Source: Inonotus obliquus (Eukaryota > Basidiomycota > Agaricomycetes > Hymenochaetales > Hymenochaetaceae). Taken from it: 64,000 nt of DNA. Both the position numbers and the translations under genes were made by a program. The DNA lies in the NCBI GenBank assembly GCA_032164295.1, contig JAJHTX010000012.1:1364001-1428000 (forward strand), written 5' to 3'. Each line of letters opens with the position of its first letter. Within the stretch, counting starts at the first letter, position 1. Under the pieces are notes generated by a model. That model worked only from the letters and a program-made list of their open reading frames with translations, searched no databases and was not told the DNA's origin. This document shows, piece after piece, positions 45,855 through 58,002 of this stretch.

Positions 45855-46355
45855 TGTCGACGTTGAGCACGATAAGAGCTGCAACGACGACTAGGATGAG
45901 GAGGAAAGGGACTAAAGACGGGAGGACAGTGTTGTGCACAGAATGGACATTAAGGCAGGCTTGTGAGAATAGTTTCACGTGATCTAAGATCATCATATTG
46001 GACCCCGAAGACTCTTACAGTTTGTTTATCTTGCCATCACTTAGTCTTTGACTCCCATTGTATTCTATAGATGCAGGGGAACAGAAAAGGATAGTGGATT
46101 CTTGTTCAGTAGCATTATAAACTGGCCATACATGATGATATTCCTTTCAATCTCGGCATGATCGCCACAAACGGGACCAGATTCGGGATCTTTCAGTAGC
46201 CACTTGAAGCACTGCGAGTTACTAACTCATTAGCTAAACAGCATCAAAGTAGTCACTAAACGCGACAGGTCACATCTAAAATTTACAAGCAAATATATTT
46301 CTCAACAAAGGAGCGAACCCGACGACCCGATCATTAATCAGGGCACAATTGGCAA
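45855..46355. other. Intergenic between Sds3-like and VWA8-like genes
   Basis: No coding signal. Holds the promoter of the Sds3-like gene and the 3' side of the VWA8-like gene. Confidence 0.5.
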
Positions 46356-49300
46356 CTACGGTCCGTCCACCAAGCTACTCAAGATACTTCTCAACACTTT
46401 CGGAATATCGTGAGTATCGGTCACGCGGAAGCCCCGGCCACGGAAGTGCTTGGGAATCCTATTCGTATGCGTGCATCAAAAAGGATAGTATATAAGGGGA
46501 TCGGGGGAAGATGCTCACCACGCTGCTTCAGCTCCCTCTCCAATACAAATCAATGCGGTATGCACTTTGGGATGCCGGTTCATCGCCCGTTGTAGATCCT
46601 CCGCGGTGATATTATACCTCGCGAAGTTTGCGTCGGAAATAGCGATGACGAACCAGTCGTCTAAATCCAAGAACAAATCGATTCAATTTGTCGGATCATG
46701 TATTTAGCGAAGTTGGTTACTTACCCGCGTCGAACTTCGCCACTTCATCTACGGCCTTCTCGATAGCTTCGACTGCAGACGGCCCGGAGTCTATGAGTAG
46801 CGCTCTTTTCCTTCTGCGGAAGACGTACCGGTGTAATCACCCGCAAACGTGTACTGTGTAATCATGTTCATCTTCTGAATCACCTTCCACCTTTCACGGA
46901 TATCCGCAGTTGGTTTGCCTGCTTCCACTAGTGGTAACGATGGGGAATCACCAGACTTTGAGCAATACGTCAGATCGTATATCCGAAGTGGTTCTTTGGC
47001 CGACAACACTTACATGTCCGAAAATCTGTAGGAAAGAATCGATTGTCATCAGAAAGCAGCGGCAAGGCGAAACAAGGAAGCACCTACATCCCAGACATAT
47101 TTATCTTGCCTAGTTAGCTTGGCAAACGTCTCCATGAGCATTACGGCTACAACTACAGATTAATTTCTCGATAACGGAGAAGAACAGAGGGGATGCACCC
47201 GTCTCGAGCGATCTCTGAAGCCGACCATCATATTGGAACCGATACCTACGCATCGTTCATATGTTAGACCTCTTAGACACTCAAGGAGGATCATGAACTC
47301 ACATTGATCCACTAACATCGAATACAAATCGTATCCTCTTCGGTCTTTTCGATGACAATTTTAGTTCGAAATTCCCTCGAGCATTGTATTAGATTTGACG
47401 CACTTAATCTGAGGTCTTCCCAGCTCAGGTTTCTCAGTTCCACGCCTCTTATACACTGTCGCCTCTCCCGTAAGGCCTTCCATCAGTCTGCTATCATCCA
47501 GCTCTCCATCCGTCTGGCGCTTTACCCAAACACGCTCCTCCTCGCGTGCAGCCAGGTCTACCACCAAAGCAATACATATCAGCGAACCACTGCCTAGAAA
47601 GGAGTACGCACTCTCTAGGAGATCAAACAGCTGAGCGATATGCACATCCACCTCCGTAAGGAGCTGACTATACTCCGTCGCCTCTCCTATACTCATGTTA
47701 AGCTCTGCGAGACGTCGCTTAAGCACCTCCCGTGCCATCTCACGCGCTTGCTCTTTGATGTGCTCTGGAACCTCACTCTTCAGCTTGTCTGACACCTAGT
47801 TATTATCATCAATATCCCATTCACATCGACTGTGAGTCATGACTTGCCTGTTTGATGTCGTGCCCCTTGAATAAACGCATGTAGCCACCACGACCACCTA
47901 GCCCGGCAGTGTCGCGGCCACCAGTCTTTGAACCCATGAGAGAACATTCACTTACGACAGAAACTAAATAGAACGTACGCCACCAGCCCAAGTATTTCCA
48001 CCCGAATGCTCCTCATTCTTCGGGTCTTCCTTACCTAACTTCGGGCCCTTAAGATCTGTGGGGCCTCTCGGCTCGAATTTAACATCTTTGACCTGCTTCT
48101 TCGCTGCTTCGCGTGCTGCTTCCAGTCCTAGGTGTCTCACTTTCAAACTATGCATGTCATGGAGAGAAAATTGTATCATCAAGTGAGGACGGCGAAGGAC
48201 TGAATGGATACACTTACCCATGCTTGTTGAATATCTCAAGTAAGTAGTCCATAGCGTCGGGTTTGTACACGTCGAAGTCAAAAACGTTGCGTAGAGTAGC
48301 TTCGAGCGAATCATCCGGGTATGCTTTCATATGACGGATGATATTGATCAATTCTATGAAAACCGACAAAATCAGAGTCATTATTAAGCAGCTTTGGTTT
48401 ACTGATACGAAAGATAGAAGATAATACCTCTCAATGAGTACGGATAAACCAACTTGCCAGAATCCGACGCTTGTCGCAAATCGCGGAAAGCTGCAACAAG
48501 TCGGCGGATGGTGTCTATGTCTACCTCTGGTGCGAGCTGTTGTAACAGGCGACGCTCGGATTCAATGTCTGGGTTGGACACGGAATGACTGAATGAACGT
48601 GTTCAGCGGGAAAGAAGTTGAATGTTAATAAAACTAACTTGCCAGCTAAAGCTATCACCCAATACTTGCAGGAAATGATTCCCCAGGAACGCTTCAAATC
48701 GCATGCGTCAGCACCTCATTAGGCAAAAGGGACACAAACTCTTGGAAGACGTACGATACCCGGGCCTATTGGCTAACAGAACCATTCTAAAATTCCTATG
48801 CACAATAATATCATCAGGCCGCTCTCTCACACGTCGAACGCGTCTTCCATCAATAAGAGACATTTCGCCATGTGCTCCGAGGCTATGGAAAGCTGCAACG
48901 ACGTGTGCAGGTGCTTTGTCCGCCTCGTCAATGACAATGACTCGTCCCTGTATGATCGCGCGTAGGAGAGGAGAGTCCTCGTACCGCAGAGTACCGCCCG
49001 ATAAGGTGGTTGTGAACATGAGCTGGTTCACTGTTGTGTCACGGTGAAGTTGGATGTATTCACGAGGGCGGCCGAGGAGCTAGATGAGTAGCTCGGCAAA
49101 GACAGTTAATGAGAAGATAGTCGAGTCGTACGTACCTGGCATAGCCTGATGATAGAAGGCGTCAAACCACTGCGAGCCATCACGGAACAACATGAAACTT
49201 ACCTATCAATAATCTTGTTCTTCCCGACGCCCTATGTTGATGGACTAGTCAGTATCTCCATGATCCGAACAAAAGAACATGGCATACCTGATTCCCAAGC

Positions 49301-52016
49301 AAGACCAAGTGTTCACCTAGAAGCTCAAGGTCAATGGCTATGTCTCTCATGAGACCCGATTGCAGGCTATTGTCGAAGAAGTGCTCCATGTGCGGGATAT
49401 GCGACGCAACACCTTCTGGATCCCGAGAGGGGTTGAAACGCGGGATAACGATTGCGTGATTTGACGCGAGAACAACATCCTGGTTTGAATCGAGCGTGAA
49501 GATGATACCGTCATCAAGCTGTACTGGAGGTTCGTTGTACTACAAAAAAGATTGATTAGTGCCTCGAGCGAGACGAACATGTGGAAGGGTGCGTACAGTA
49601 TTCCGTCGAGGGACAACCTTCGCCTCCGAAAATATTGCATCCAGAGCCATCTTCTCCGTAGGAGGCAAGAAGTCCGCTAGAACTGCACGCCGTATATGCA
49701 CGTATAGGTCATCGTCCCAAGATGCGGCCGCAATGCGCTTGGCGATCCTCAATAAAGTCCGTGTTCCTAGCTTTCTGTTTTTCATCACCCCACCGCCGCT
49801 TCCAACGGGCCCAGCACTAGAATCGGCCGCGGTCATGCTCTCGCGGTATTTTGTTGCAAAGTTGACGAGCGAGAAAACCACTGATTCAGGACATCCAGTT
49901 GAGAGTAGAAGGGAAGTCTCCTCTCCTTTATCCATCGGCTGGGCAAGCACGGGGAAGAACATGTTCACGTGCTCATCGGATAACCAATCTCGCAGTAGCA
50001 TCGATTTGGAAGCTGTCGAAACTATGCGGAAGGAAGGGTGAGGTATAGATAACCCTGATTCTGCCATCTATCCTTCAAGTCAGCATTTGCAAAACTGAGC
50101 TCGGGGATAATAGAGACAAACCTCTCGCTCGGATGCATCGGTAACCATTCTGCGTCCCTCCCAGAGCTCAATCTCCCGATCTTGAGTTAACCTTGACAAA
50201 GATCCTGCAGTTGCTCCAATCACATCGGTGGCAGCGAGGTTCACGAGTCTACCATTCCAGGAACCTTGAATCAACAGACTTCAAGACACATAAGCAAAAA
50301 GAACCAGACATCCCATTGGAAAGTCAAACCTTGGTCGCCAACTCGTTGCACCTCCTTCCTCAATGTTCCGTCGCATCAAGAGCTCTCGTCCTCCGACCTC
50401 CTTGTAAAGATGGACAGAGTCCATGTCATATCCGAGAAGCTCTGAAAAGAGACGCAAAATAATAGATGTCGAACAGGAGGCGGTTGCAGGCTGCGCTGGT
50501 GGTATGATCGACGCGTCCCATCCGATCACATGTGCTTGCATCAATGTCGTCAAAGAAGAAGATAATCGTCCTGATGGGGCGAACGGTGTTCCATCGTACA
50601 TAGTTGTAGTCTTTTCAAGACTTGAGGAAAAGGGAAGGTAAGCTCGCGGACCTGCTGGAACGGTATGGGAAACGAGTCGAGCATCACGATTTCGAATAAA
50701 GATAATTCTTGCTGTTTGATTGTCCACGCGTTCAATCCTGGTCAGACGAAAGCCCAACAGTCCTAATCCGTCAGTAGAAGTGGTGAGAGAGCGCTCCCCT
50801 AGCGGCCCGAGGCCGACTCCTTCGCATAGCCGGCCTAACGTCGACCAGCCAGAAGCAGGAGCGAATAGCAATGCGGGATGAAGAGTAAGAACAAGTCTCG
50901 TGAGCTCCTCAGAGCTTAATTCGTCCGCGTCCGGGGGTGGAAAAGCTTCGATAAGTTGACGAAGCTTCACAAGCGCTGTCTGCGGAAATGCTGGGAGCGG
51001 TGCGCGGACGACGCCAGCTAGCGGCTGGCGGGCACCGTTGGTGTATTCAGTCGATAAAATGACATCCTTAAGCTTAGCCAGGAACACATTGCCACGTTGC
51101 GGAGCAGGGACACTACTCTCAAGGGAAAGCGCAGCGTTGACGGGATCAATGAAGCGCGATTGGAAGCGGCTCCGAAAAGGTGGGTCGAGAGGATGGCCCG
51201 GGTATGGTGGAACTGGAGCTGCGATGGCGATAACTCGAAAGTTTCGATGGGCGGGAATGAAGATTATGTCGGGTTTGGAATCATAGGAGTCCAGAAGCTC
51301 GAAACGGGCAGGATGTAAGATATATGTGCCATCATCTAGGTTACTGCATGTTGCAAGGTTAGGGTGGGAAGGGAGAATGACGAAACCTACGAACATTTCT
51401 CTATTCTCTAGCAAGTTATTCAGCACAGGCATGATACCACGCTCGGCTTTCTCGATGCCTTCAAGGATGAGGATTCGTCCTTGCTTGGCAGCTCTTACTG
51501 CTGCACTATCGATATATGCCAGGGTACCGTTCTCGCGTATCTCTCGTCCTTGTTTAAGTTCCGTTTCACCGACATCGCGGTGCAACGCGATGTGTTCATA
51601 TTCTGCATTTATCATTCTACTTTCATTAGAAATGCTATAAAATGTCTCGAATAATTGTTGAATACTTACCTGCAGAACGTCATAGCAAGCCGGCGAGCAT
51701 ACGGTCCCGGTTGCGAGAGTAGGAAAATATCCTGACCAAGAAGAAACTTCTGGAGCATGAAATGCAAGTTGTCTAGATTGGCGGATTCTTGTACATCTAG
51801 TAGTGCTTTGGAACGAGGAAGACGAGATGGTTCTTGACTCTCCGGAACATGGTAAGTGATATTCCCAAGCTTCAATGTACCAATTGTAGGAGGCACATTC
51901 GTGGAAATAGTGCGAGCCAGTTGTCCCAGTCTCCTCTTCGGCTGTGACATCGGATTCGATGTGCAAAGTACTAGTGACCTCGTTCTTGTGATAAATCTAG
52001 CCGATTCAACAAACAT
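46356..52016 (-). CDS. VWA8: VWA8-like mitochondrial AAA-ATPase with von Willebrand A domain
   Basis: A multi-exon gene from the ATG at 52016 to TAG at 46356-46358. The first ~40 residues are Arg-rich without acidic clusters after the start, a probable mitochondrial presequence. Next comes a P-loop-like segment (L-L-G-Q-D-I-F-L-L-S-Q-P-G-P), then L-E-G-I-E-K-A-E-R and L-N-N-L-L-E-N-R-E-M, and N-F-R-V-I-A-I-A-A-P-V-P-P-Y with L-D-P-P-F-R-S-R-F-Q. A second AAA module follows (V-I-D-E-A-D-K-A-P near 48930). The C-terminus has a VWA domain with the metal site D-V-S-G-S-M near 47310 and ends R-G-F-R-V-T-D-T. The order matches metazoan VWA8. Its role is an ATP-driven activity in the mitochondrial matrix whose substrates are poorly known. 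Some exon joins are unresolved. Confidence 0.8.
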
Positions 52017-52487
52017 GCGATGGCGATTGATGAACCGGATGATACAAGAGCCCGATGGCCGATGTTGAAGAATCTTGTGATTTTCTGGGATAATTGGGAA
52101 TCAGGCAGATTCAACCCGTGAAATAGCCATAGGATGTCATTTTCGCGGGAGAATCAAGCCACAATCGCGACGATTGCATAGATGACTTCAAGTTGGCTCA
52201 GAAGCTGAGGTTCTGCAGACCAAAACCAAAAGAAGTGATTACCTCATCAGGGAACACTTTCTTCCCGGGTTTAGTATATTGATCGACGTCTACTCGTGTC
52301 ATGCTTGGCACTTCGCCCATTCTCGATCAACGACCAACGTTCAACAGGAGACGCGCTGCAAAGTGTGAGTACCATCGCCATGACTTCCTAGGTATATGTT
52401 TAGCTCATGCTCTGAAACAGAATCCACGAGGTTGAAAGTCTCAGCCTTGCTATATAAAACTTGAAACGACCGCTTGCCTAGTTAGCC
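52017..52487. promoter_or_regulatory. Shared divergent upstream region of VWA8 and VPS26
   Basis: A 471-bp gap between two divergent start codons with no ORF support. Both promoters must lie here. Confidence 0.5.
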
Positions 52488-53774
52488 ATGGCAGCGTACT
52501 TCTTCGCCTCGCCAGTCGACGTTGACATCAAGCTCGAAGGCGAAGATGACCGGAAGCAAGTGGAGATAAAGCTCGAGAAGGAGAAGCCGATGCGTTGTCC
52601 TGTATACTATGATGGCGAGTCTGTCGCCGGTCAGGCAAGCTGCGCAGCACATATCACCATACAGAGCGTTGAGCATTAAGTACTTTCTAGGTCATGGTTC
52701 GTGTACGTGACGGAAAGAAACTATCGCACGATGGTATCAAGATTGAGTTTGCTGGGGCTATCGGTCCGTCCTTGACCGATTATGTTGAGACCTCGGTGCT
52801 GATATCACGGTTTTAGAGCTATTTTATGACCGTGGTCATCACCATGAATTTTTGTCCATGTCACAAGAACTAGCTGCACCAGGAGAAATGCGACAAGCTC
52901 AGACGTACGATTTCGCGTTCAAGAATGTGGAGAAACAGTATGAAAGCTATCAAGGTATCAACGTCAAGTTACGGTGCGTAATCACTGTCTTAACGTTATG
53001 CAAAACGTTGACCAAATCTCAGGTATTTCATACGAGTCACTATCGCACGTCGAATAGCAGAAGTCGTCAAGGAGAGAGACATCTGGGTCCACTCGTATCG
53101 CATGCCACCTGATTCAAACAACTCTATCAAGATGGAAGTTGGAATCGAAGACTGTCTCCACATCGAGTTCGAGTACAATAAATCAAAGTACATTTACTCT
53201 TACTCTGCCAAATCACCCAAGGTCTGACGACAGACAGGTATCATCTAAAGGACGTGATTGTTGGTAGGATCTTCTTCCTACTTGTGCGCATCAAAATCAA
53301 GCACATGGAACTCTCCATTATCCGGCGCGAAACGACTGGTGCACCACCAAACCAGTATAACGAGAGCGAGACGATTACGAAGTTCGAGATCATGGATGGT
53401 GCTCCCGTAAAAGGTCTGATCGTTGTATTTCATTTCATCGGCCTCCTCTGTTGCTTATCCTGCTGTTATTTGTATAGGGGAGACAATACCGATCCGTCTG
53501 TTCCTCGGTGGCTTCGAACTCACACCAACCTTCCGTGAAGTGAACAAGAAGTTCAGCGTAAGGTACTATCTCAACCTAGTGTTGATAGATGAGGAAAATC
53601 GGCGATATTTTAAGCAGCAGGCAAGTGTACACACACTTCTACTTATTATCTGGCACTGACATACAGTCCTTAAACCTAGGAAATCACCATTTTCAGGATA
53701 CCTGACGTGAGTAACTTTCTTTCACATCCACTCGTCCATTTTGATTAATCTTCGAACGTAATGAACAGAATTAG
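52488..53774 (+). CDS. VPS26: VPS26, retromer subunit
   Basis: An arrestin-fold retromer subunit that, with Vps35 and Vps29, sorts cargo from endosomes to the Golgi. Exon 1 (52488-52634) encodes M-A-A-Y-F-F-A-S-P-V-D-V-D-I and Y-Y-D-G-E-S-V-A-G-Q. Later exons give H-D-G-I-K-I-E-F, E-L-A-A-P-G-E-M-R-Q-A-Q, N-S-I-K-M-E-V-G-I-E-D-C-L-H-I-E, D-V-I-V-G-R-I-F-F-L-L-V, I-M-D-G-A-P-V-K-G and I-P-I-R-L-F-L-G-G-F-E, all VPS26 signatures. About seven introns, two of them GC-AG (donors GCAAGC at 52635 and GCAAGT after the Q-Q codons near 53620). The end is E-I-T-I-F-R-I-P-D plus one residue if the last intron is spliced, stop 53772-53774, making it shorter at the C-terminus than animal VPS26. Confidence 0.9.
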
Positions 53775-54155
53775 CGTTCTCGTGTTTATGGATACATCCT
53801 TGTACTTATTTATCGAATTGTTTCGATCACGGATTTTTGGTATTCACACCGAAGTTGCGGGGGGACGTTACAAAGAAGCTCGGGTATTTCACTGCGCCAA
53901 GAAAAACCAAACGAATAGCAAAAGGAACAGGCATAGCGATAAGACGATAAAATCGAATAGCATACCAAAAAAAGTGCGGCAGCAGAGCACAAGAGAAGGA
54001 CGAATAACGAATAACAAAGTCATATTGAACGATAAACAAAAAGCAGAGGAAGAAGAAAGGGCAGTCTACCGAATTTGAAGGAAGTGAGCTACCGAAACTA
54101 GTGTACGTAAGGTCCTATAAGTCGAGCAAGGAGTAAGGGAACGCATATAAGCATC
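53775..54155. other. Intergenic, convergent 3' ends
   Basis: Between VPS26 (plus) and the membrane protein gene (minus). A lysine-rich open stretch near 53761-54078 looks like a chance ORF over 3' sequence. Confidence 0.4.
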
Positions 54156-57100
54156 TCAGGCATCATCTTGTCGCAAGCTATCTGTCCTCCTTGAGCGGAA
54201 GCGATCCGTGACATCCGCATCATCGTCATCGCCCGCAGTCCATCCCTCGCGTAAAGCAGAACGTAATCCTGTTATTGACGTCGATCCACCACTTTCATAC
54301 TCTTGACGCATATGAAACTTGTAGGAAGTCGGACTTGCATTGGCACTATTCGAACTCTCGAGGTCCGTCGACTCGCCAGCACTGAAATCAACAGAGTCAA
54401 CGCGCATACTTTGTCTGGTCGCGAAGGAACCTGATGATGGGGTTGGTACAGGTGTGCGTCGCGTTGCTACCCGTCCGACGCTCTTGATTCGCATGAGTTC
54501 TCGGTCGTTATGAGACATGTGAGTCTGCGTAGAACCCGTTGATGTCGTATGTGCGTGTGCGCGTGAGAATGCTGACGACGGTACGATCGTCGCATTGGAA
54601 TAGGTAGGTCCATGCCGCGCTGCAATAGTCACGCGTTTACCACTTACAGCAGTAGCGCTCTGTAAGCTCGAAGAACTAGCCGAGCTGACTGCACTGAGCC
54701 TGCGAGGTCGGCTTATAGGTACTCCAAGTGATTCATTAACACTCGGGAACTCAACCATGTTCCAGTCACCCTCCAGCGCGGCGACCTTCTTCCCTTTAAG
54801 TTCCCGAGGCATGGATTCAAACGGACTGTATCTCACGGGCGAGGGGTGAGATTCACCGCGGTATGATTGTCGACGCTGACGATCAAATTGCGCAACGCGA
54901 GATGCAATACGATTCAACCCACTCTCTGCGGTCGCGAGCTCAGAGATGCGGTATCCTTCCGGAGACTTCTCCGCTTCAACCTCGCTATCGGCAAACGGGT
55001 CTGCATCGCGTAATGTACCCACATCTGTGTCGGGACCGGTTGTAGAGTTGCCCGACTCGGACGTCATCCCTGGTGTCTGTGGTGCACGTCCGGTGGTGCT
55101 CACCGATTGAACTGAAGTATACTTGTAGTTACGCACATGCTCGGACCGGCTAGTATGCGGAGTCGTGGCGGGAGTCGTGTCCTCATTGCTAACAGAAACG
55201 CGTTTTGCAAGGGAGGCATCAGGACCGGCAATTGAGGAGTCTATCGGCGGCGGTACAGCCACACCCTTACGGCGAAGGGAACTCGACTGAGAGAGGCTAG
55301 TCTCACTACTCGTACTCTTTTCCAAGCGTGGAAGGTCCGCTCGTTTCTTCCCTTCTGACCGGTTTCCAGGCAACCCAGGAGAAATTACCGGTGGCGGCTT
55401 TCTCTTGACCGAATTGCTTGGCGAGACTCCCGAATTTATAGTTCCTTTTTCGGTAGCCTCTTCTACATTGTCCAAGACGCCGGACTGTGCCTGAGTATTA
55501 CGATAGTCGCTGAAACTGTAACGTCTCCCACTGGCCGTCCTTCGTGGTGGGATACCAGGAAACTGGGCTGCGAGATTGTTGACAATGCTAAGTGAATCGG
55601 ACGCTAAGCTGCTTGAGGACATGAAGCGTCTGTGCCCTCCGGGGAATAAAACTTCGGAGCTAGTACCGCTCATTGGCCTCTGGTCTTCCGTAGGTGAGAA
55701 TTTCGGATTCGGTCGTCTGGAGGTTATTGTACCCATGCCATCCGTCGCGCGACTCTTGCCTTGAACAACGGATTGTAGTTCTCGTGGCAAAGAAGGATAT
55801 TCCACCATAGGTGCAGAGGGAGGAGCAATTGCAGATAGGGAACGAGTCAGTGATCGTGACTGGGATGACTTTCTTGAATCCGAATCCGCGCGTCTCTTTT
55901 CGTACGATCCATCTGCAATGATCGTACCTCGCTTGTTGAACGCCGCTGTGAGGACTTCAGCAGGTGGGACATCGAGAATGGAGAGTCGCACGTCGAGCGC
56001 AGGAGGAGTGCGTCCGTCATAATGCACGGTCACGCGTTGAGGGCGCGGGCGGGGCGAGGCATCTTCACCACGAGCGTCAGTTGCGCGGGGCATGGAATAG
56101 AACTCTTCGGCCGTCGGGGAGAGGCGAACAAAAGTGCTCGCGCGGGGATTAGAGATCATGGCCCTGATTTGGGACATGGTGCGTGATCGTCGATGGCCGG
56201 TGCCACTAGAAATGCTCGCTCCTTCTCTAAATTCGGACCGTCAGTGTACGGATAAGAAGATAGTGGTGAATAAAGTACTAACGCTTGTAAAGCACCGAAC
56301 GCTAGGCAACAGCGTGACGCCATAAGGAGAATCCTTCTCGCGAGTACAAGTGAAAAACTTCCGTTCATGAATCCCAGTAAAGTCTCTACCGCTCCTAACT
56401 TCACACCGATGGCGATCCAAACGATACCACTTAACGTAGGCATCTCGCAATCTCCAAACACGCTACGCCCAGTTCGTCGTTCATGGATTAAAGAAAGGGC
56501 CACGTAGACGGAAAAACAAAAGACAAAAACCTGAACGAGAATGAGGAGCGCCAGAGTCATGCTGGTGAGAAACTGCCAGACTGTTTGGTCTCTTCCCGCA
56601 GCGAAGCCGATAGCTAGGTAAGACTGTCCTTGACTATTTTGAAGGACTCCTACAAATCCATATGGGAACACGTTAGCAATTGAGATTACACCGCCTATTA
56701 GATGTCACGCACTGTAACTGATACCAAGGAACGAAGCGAGCTCATTCATCCCGATAGTGAGTGGTATCGAAGCTAGCAGGGCATATTTTGTGATGACGTG
56801 TGGTATCCTCGGCAGAGTGGGAATGAAATAGGACCTAGAAAAAAGGTAAAGGAAAGTAGTGTAGAACAATATTGGTACAAAGGACATAACGCCTGACGTG
56901 TCCGAGTTTATTACACTGTCAAAATGTCAAGATATGAGAGCGTACCGATAACGATGTCAAAGACTCTGAAGGTCCCCAGGTGATTGCGAGCAACAGGAAT
57001 GATGTGAGAGAGGAGGTCGAGGAAAGCTACGATGTAGAACGCTGAGCCATCCGCGACCACCATGAGATGCTTTCTCCTGCGAGAAGATCAGTTAGGCCAC

Positions 57101-57660
57101 TGGTCACAATTCCCCGCCGTCCCAGAACAACCTTCAGGCAGGTGGCGTACTCAATCCCTGCGCCCGCCCGACTTTTCTTCCAGCCCTCCTTCTGGGACAA
57201 CAGCACATATGAAGAATGCTCGACTCACCTGCCTGAACTCCAGTATACCGCCGTAAGCAAAGCAAGAAAAATAATCTGCACAGCAGCAGGTACGAAGACG
57301 ATGCCATGCTGCAGCTTGGTGAGTGCCACGCATCGAACGATTGTTGCCGCCGAAAGGCAACTCGAGCTCATCAGACACAGTAGCTGTTACAGGAATTTGT
57401 GTCGGTATGAGTTTCCGTGATGCGTTCGTATTCTCTCAGAGGTACGAGTGCATAATTTTGGTGCCCAGATTCCCAGACAATCGAATCTTGGCACTGATAG
57501 GAGACGAAAAGAGCGTAGATGAAAGGAAAGCGTAAAGGAGGGGAATGCAGGCCTGCTGCGGAGTGTACAGACCAGTTCTGATAGTGGGTAAGTAAGAACT
57601 GTAGAGGTTGCTTTCGGTCAGTTCGCGTTGCCACAGTCATATCGGCACGGCAACCCTCAT
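54156..57660 (-). CDS. Multi-pass membrane protein with long Ser-rich cytosolic tail
   Basis: A minus-strand gene whose stop is at 54156-54158. The large last exon (to about 56165) encodes ~670 residues rich in Ser, Thr, Arg and Pro with no domain I recognise, likely disordered and phosphorylated. Upstream exons carry hydrophobic segments: V-P-A-A-V-Q-I-I-F-L-A-L-L near 57280, F-Y-I-V-A-F-L-D-L-L near 57020, F-V-P-I-L-F-Y-T-T-F-L-Y-L-F near 56870, L-A-L-L-I-L-V-Q-V-F-V-F-C-F near 56550 and a further pair near 56250-56430. This gives at least six likely membrane spans before the tail. The layout is common among fungal uncharacterised membrane proteins. The start codon and first exon are not resolved, so the right boundary is approximate. 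Confidence 0.6.
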
Positions 57661-58002
57661 CTGGAACCAATCATAGTCACGCGTATTGCCTTTTCAGGCC
57701 TGTGAGGCTTTAAAGAGGCGTTTTACACGCAAAGGGGCGCATATTTCAGCAACGGAGAGGCCCGACCATGGGCATCACAAGCAAACAAGGTGGTTCAGGA
57801 CGAGCCACAACGTCGATCGTTTGACTTCACCACCGAAGATCCATCAAGCCCCATCTAGGAAATAAGCTCACGTGACAACTTTGCACGTTGTCGTAAACGT
57901 GACTTTGCGGACAACTTGCGTTTCTGACATTCTGTCACTGAACTTCCTCCCTTGTATTCAACCGCAACCTCTACCCAACTATTTTCTCGTGGGTTATCCA
58001 TC
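57661..58002. promoter_or_regulatory. Divergent upstream region of membrane protein gene and RTF1
   Basis: A short gap between divergent genes with no supported ORF. It must contain the RTF1 promoter. Confidence 0.4.

Noticed and set aside
49559..50041. 160-residue plus-strand ORF
   Set aside because: Mirror of the VWA8-like coding exon on the minus strand.
53761..54078. 105-residue Lys/Arg-rich ORF after VPS26
   Set aside because: Begins at the VPS26 last intron/exon and runs through A-rich 3' sequence. No sign of coding selection.
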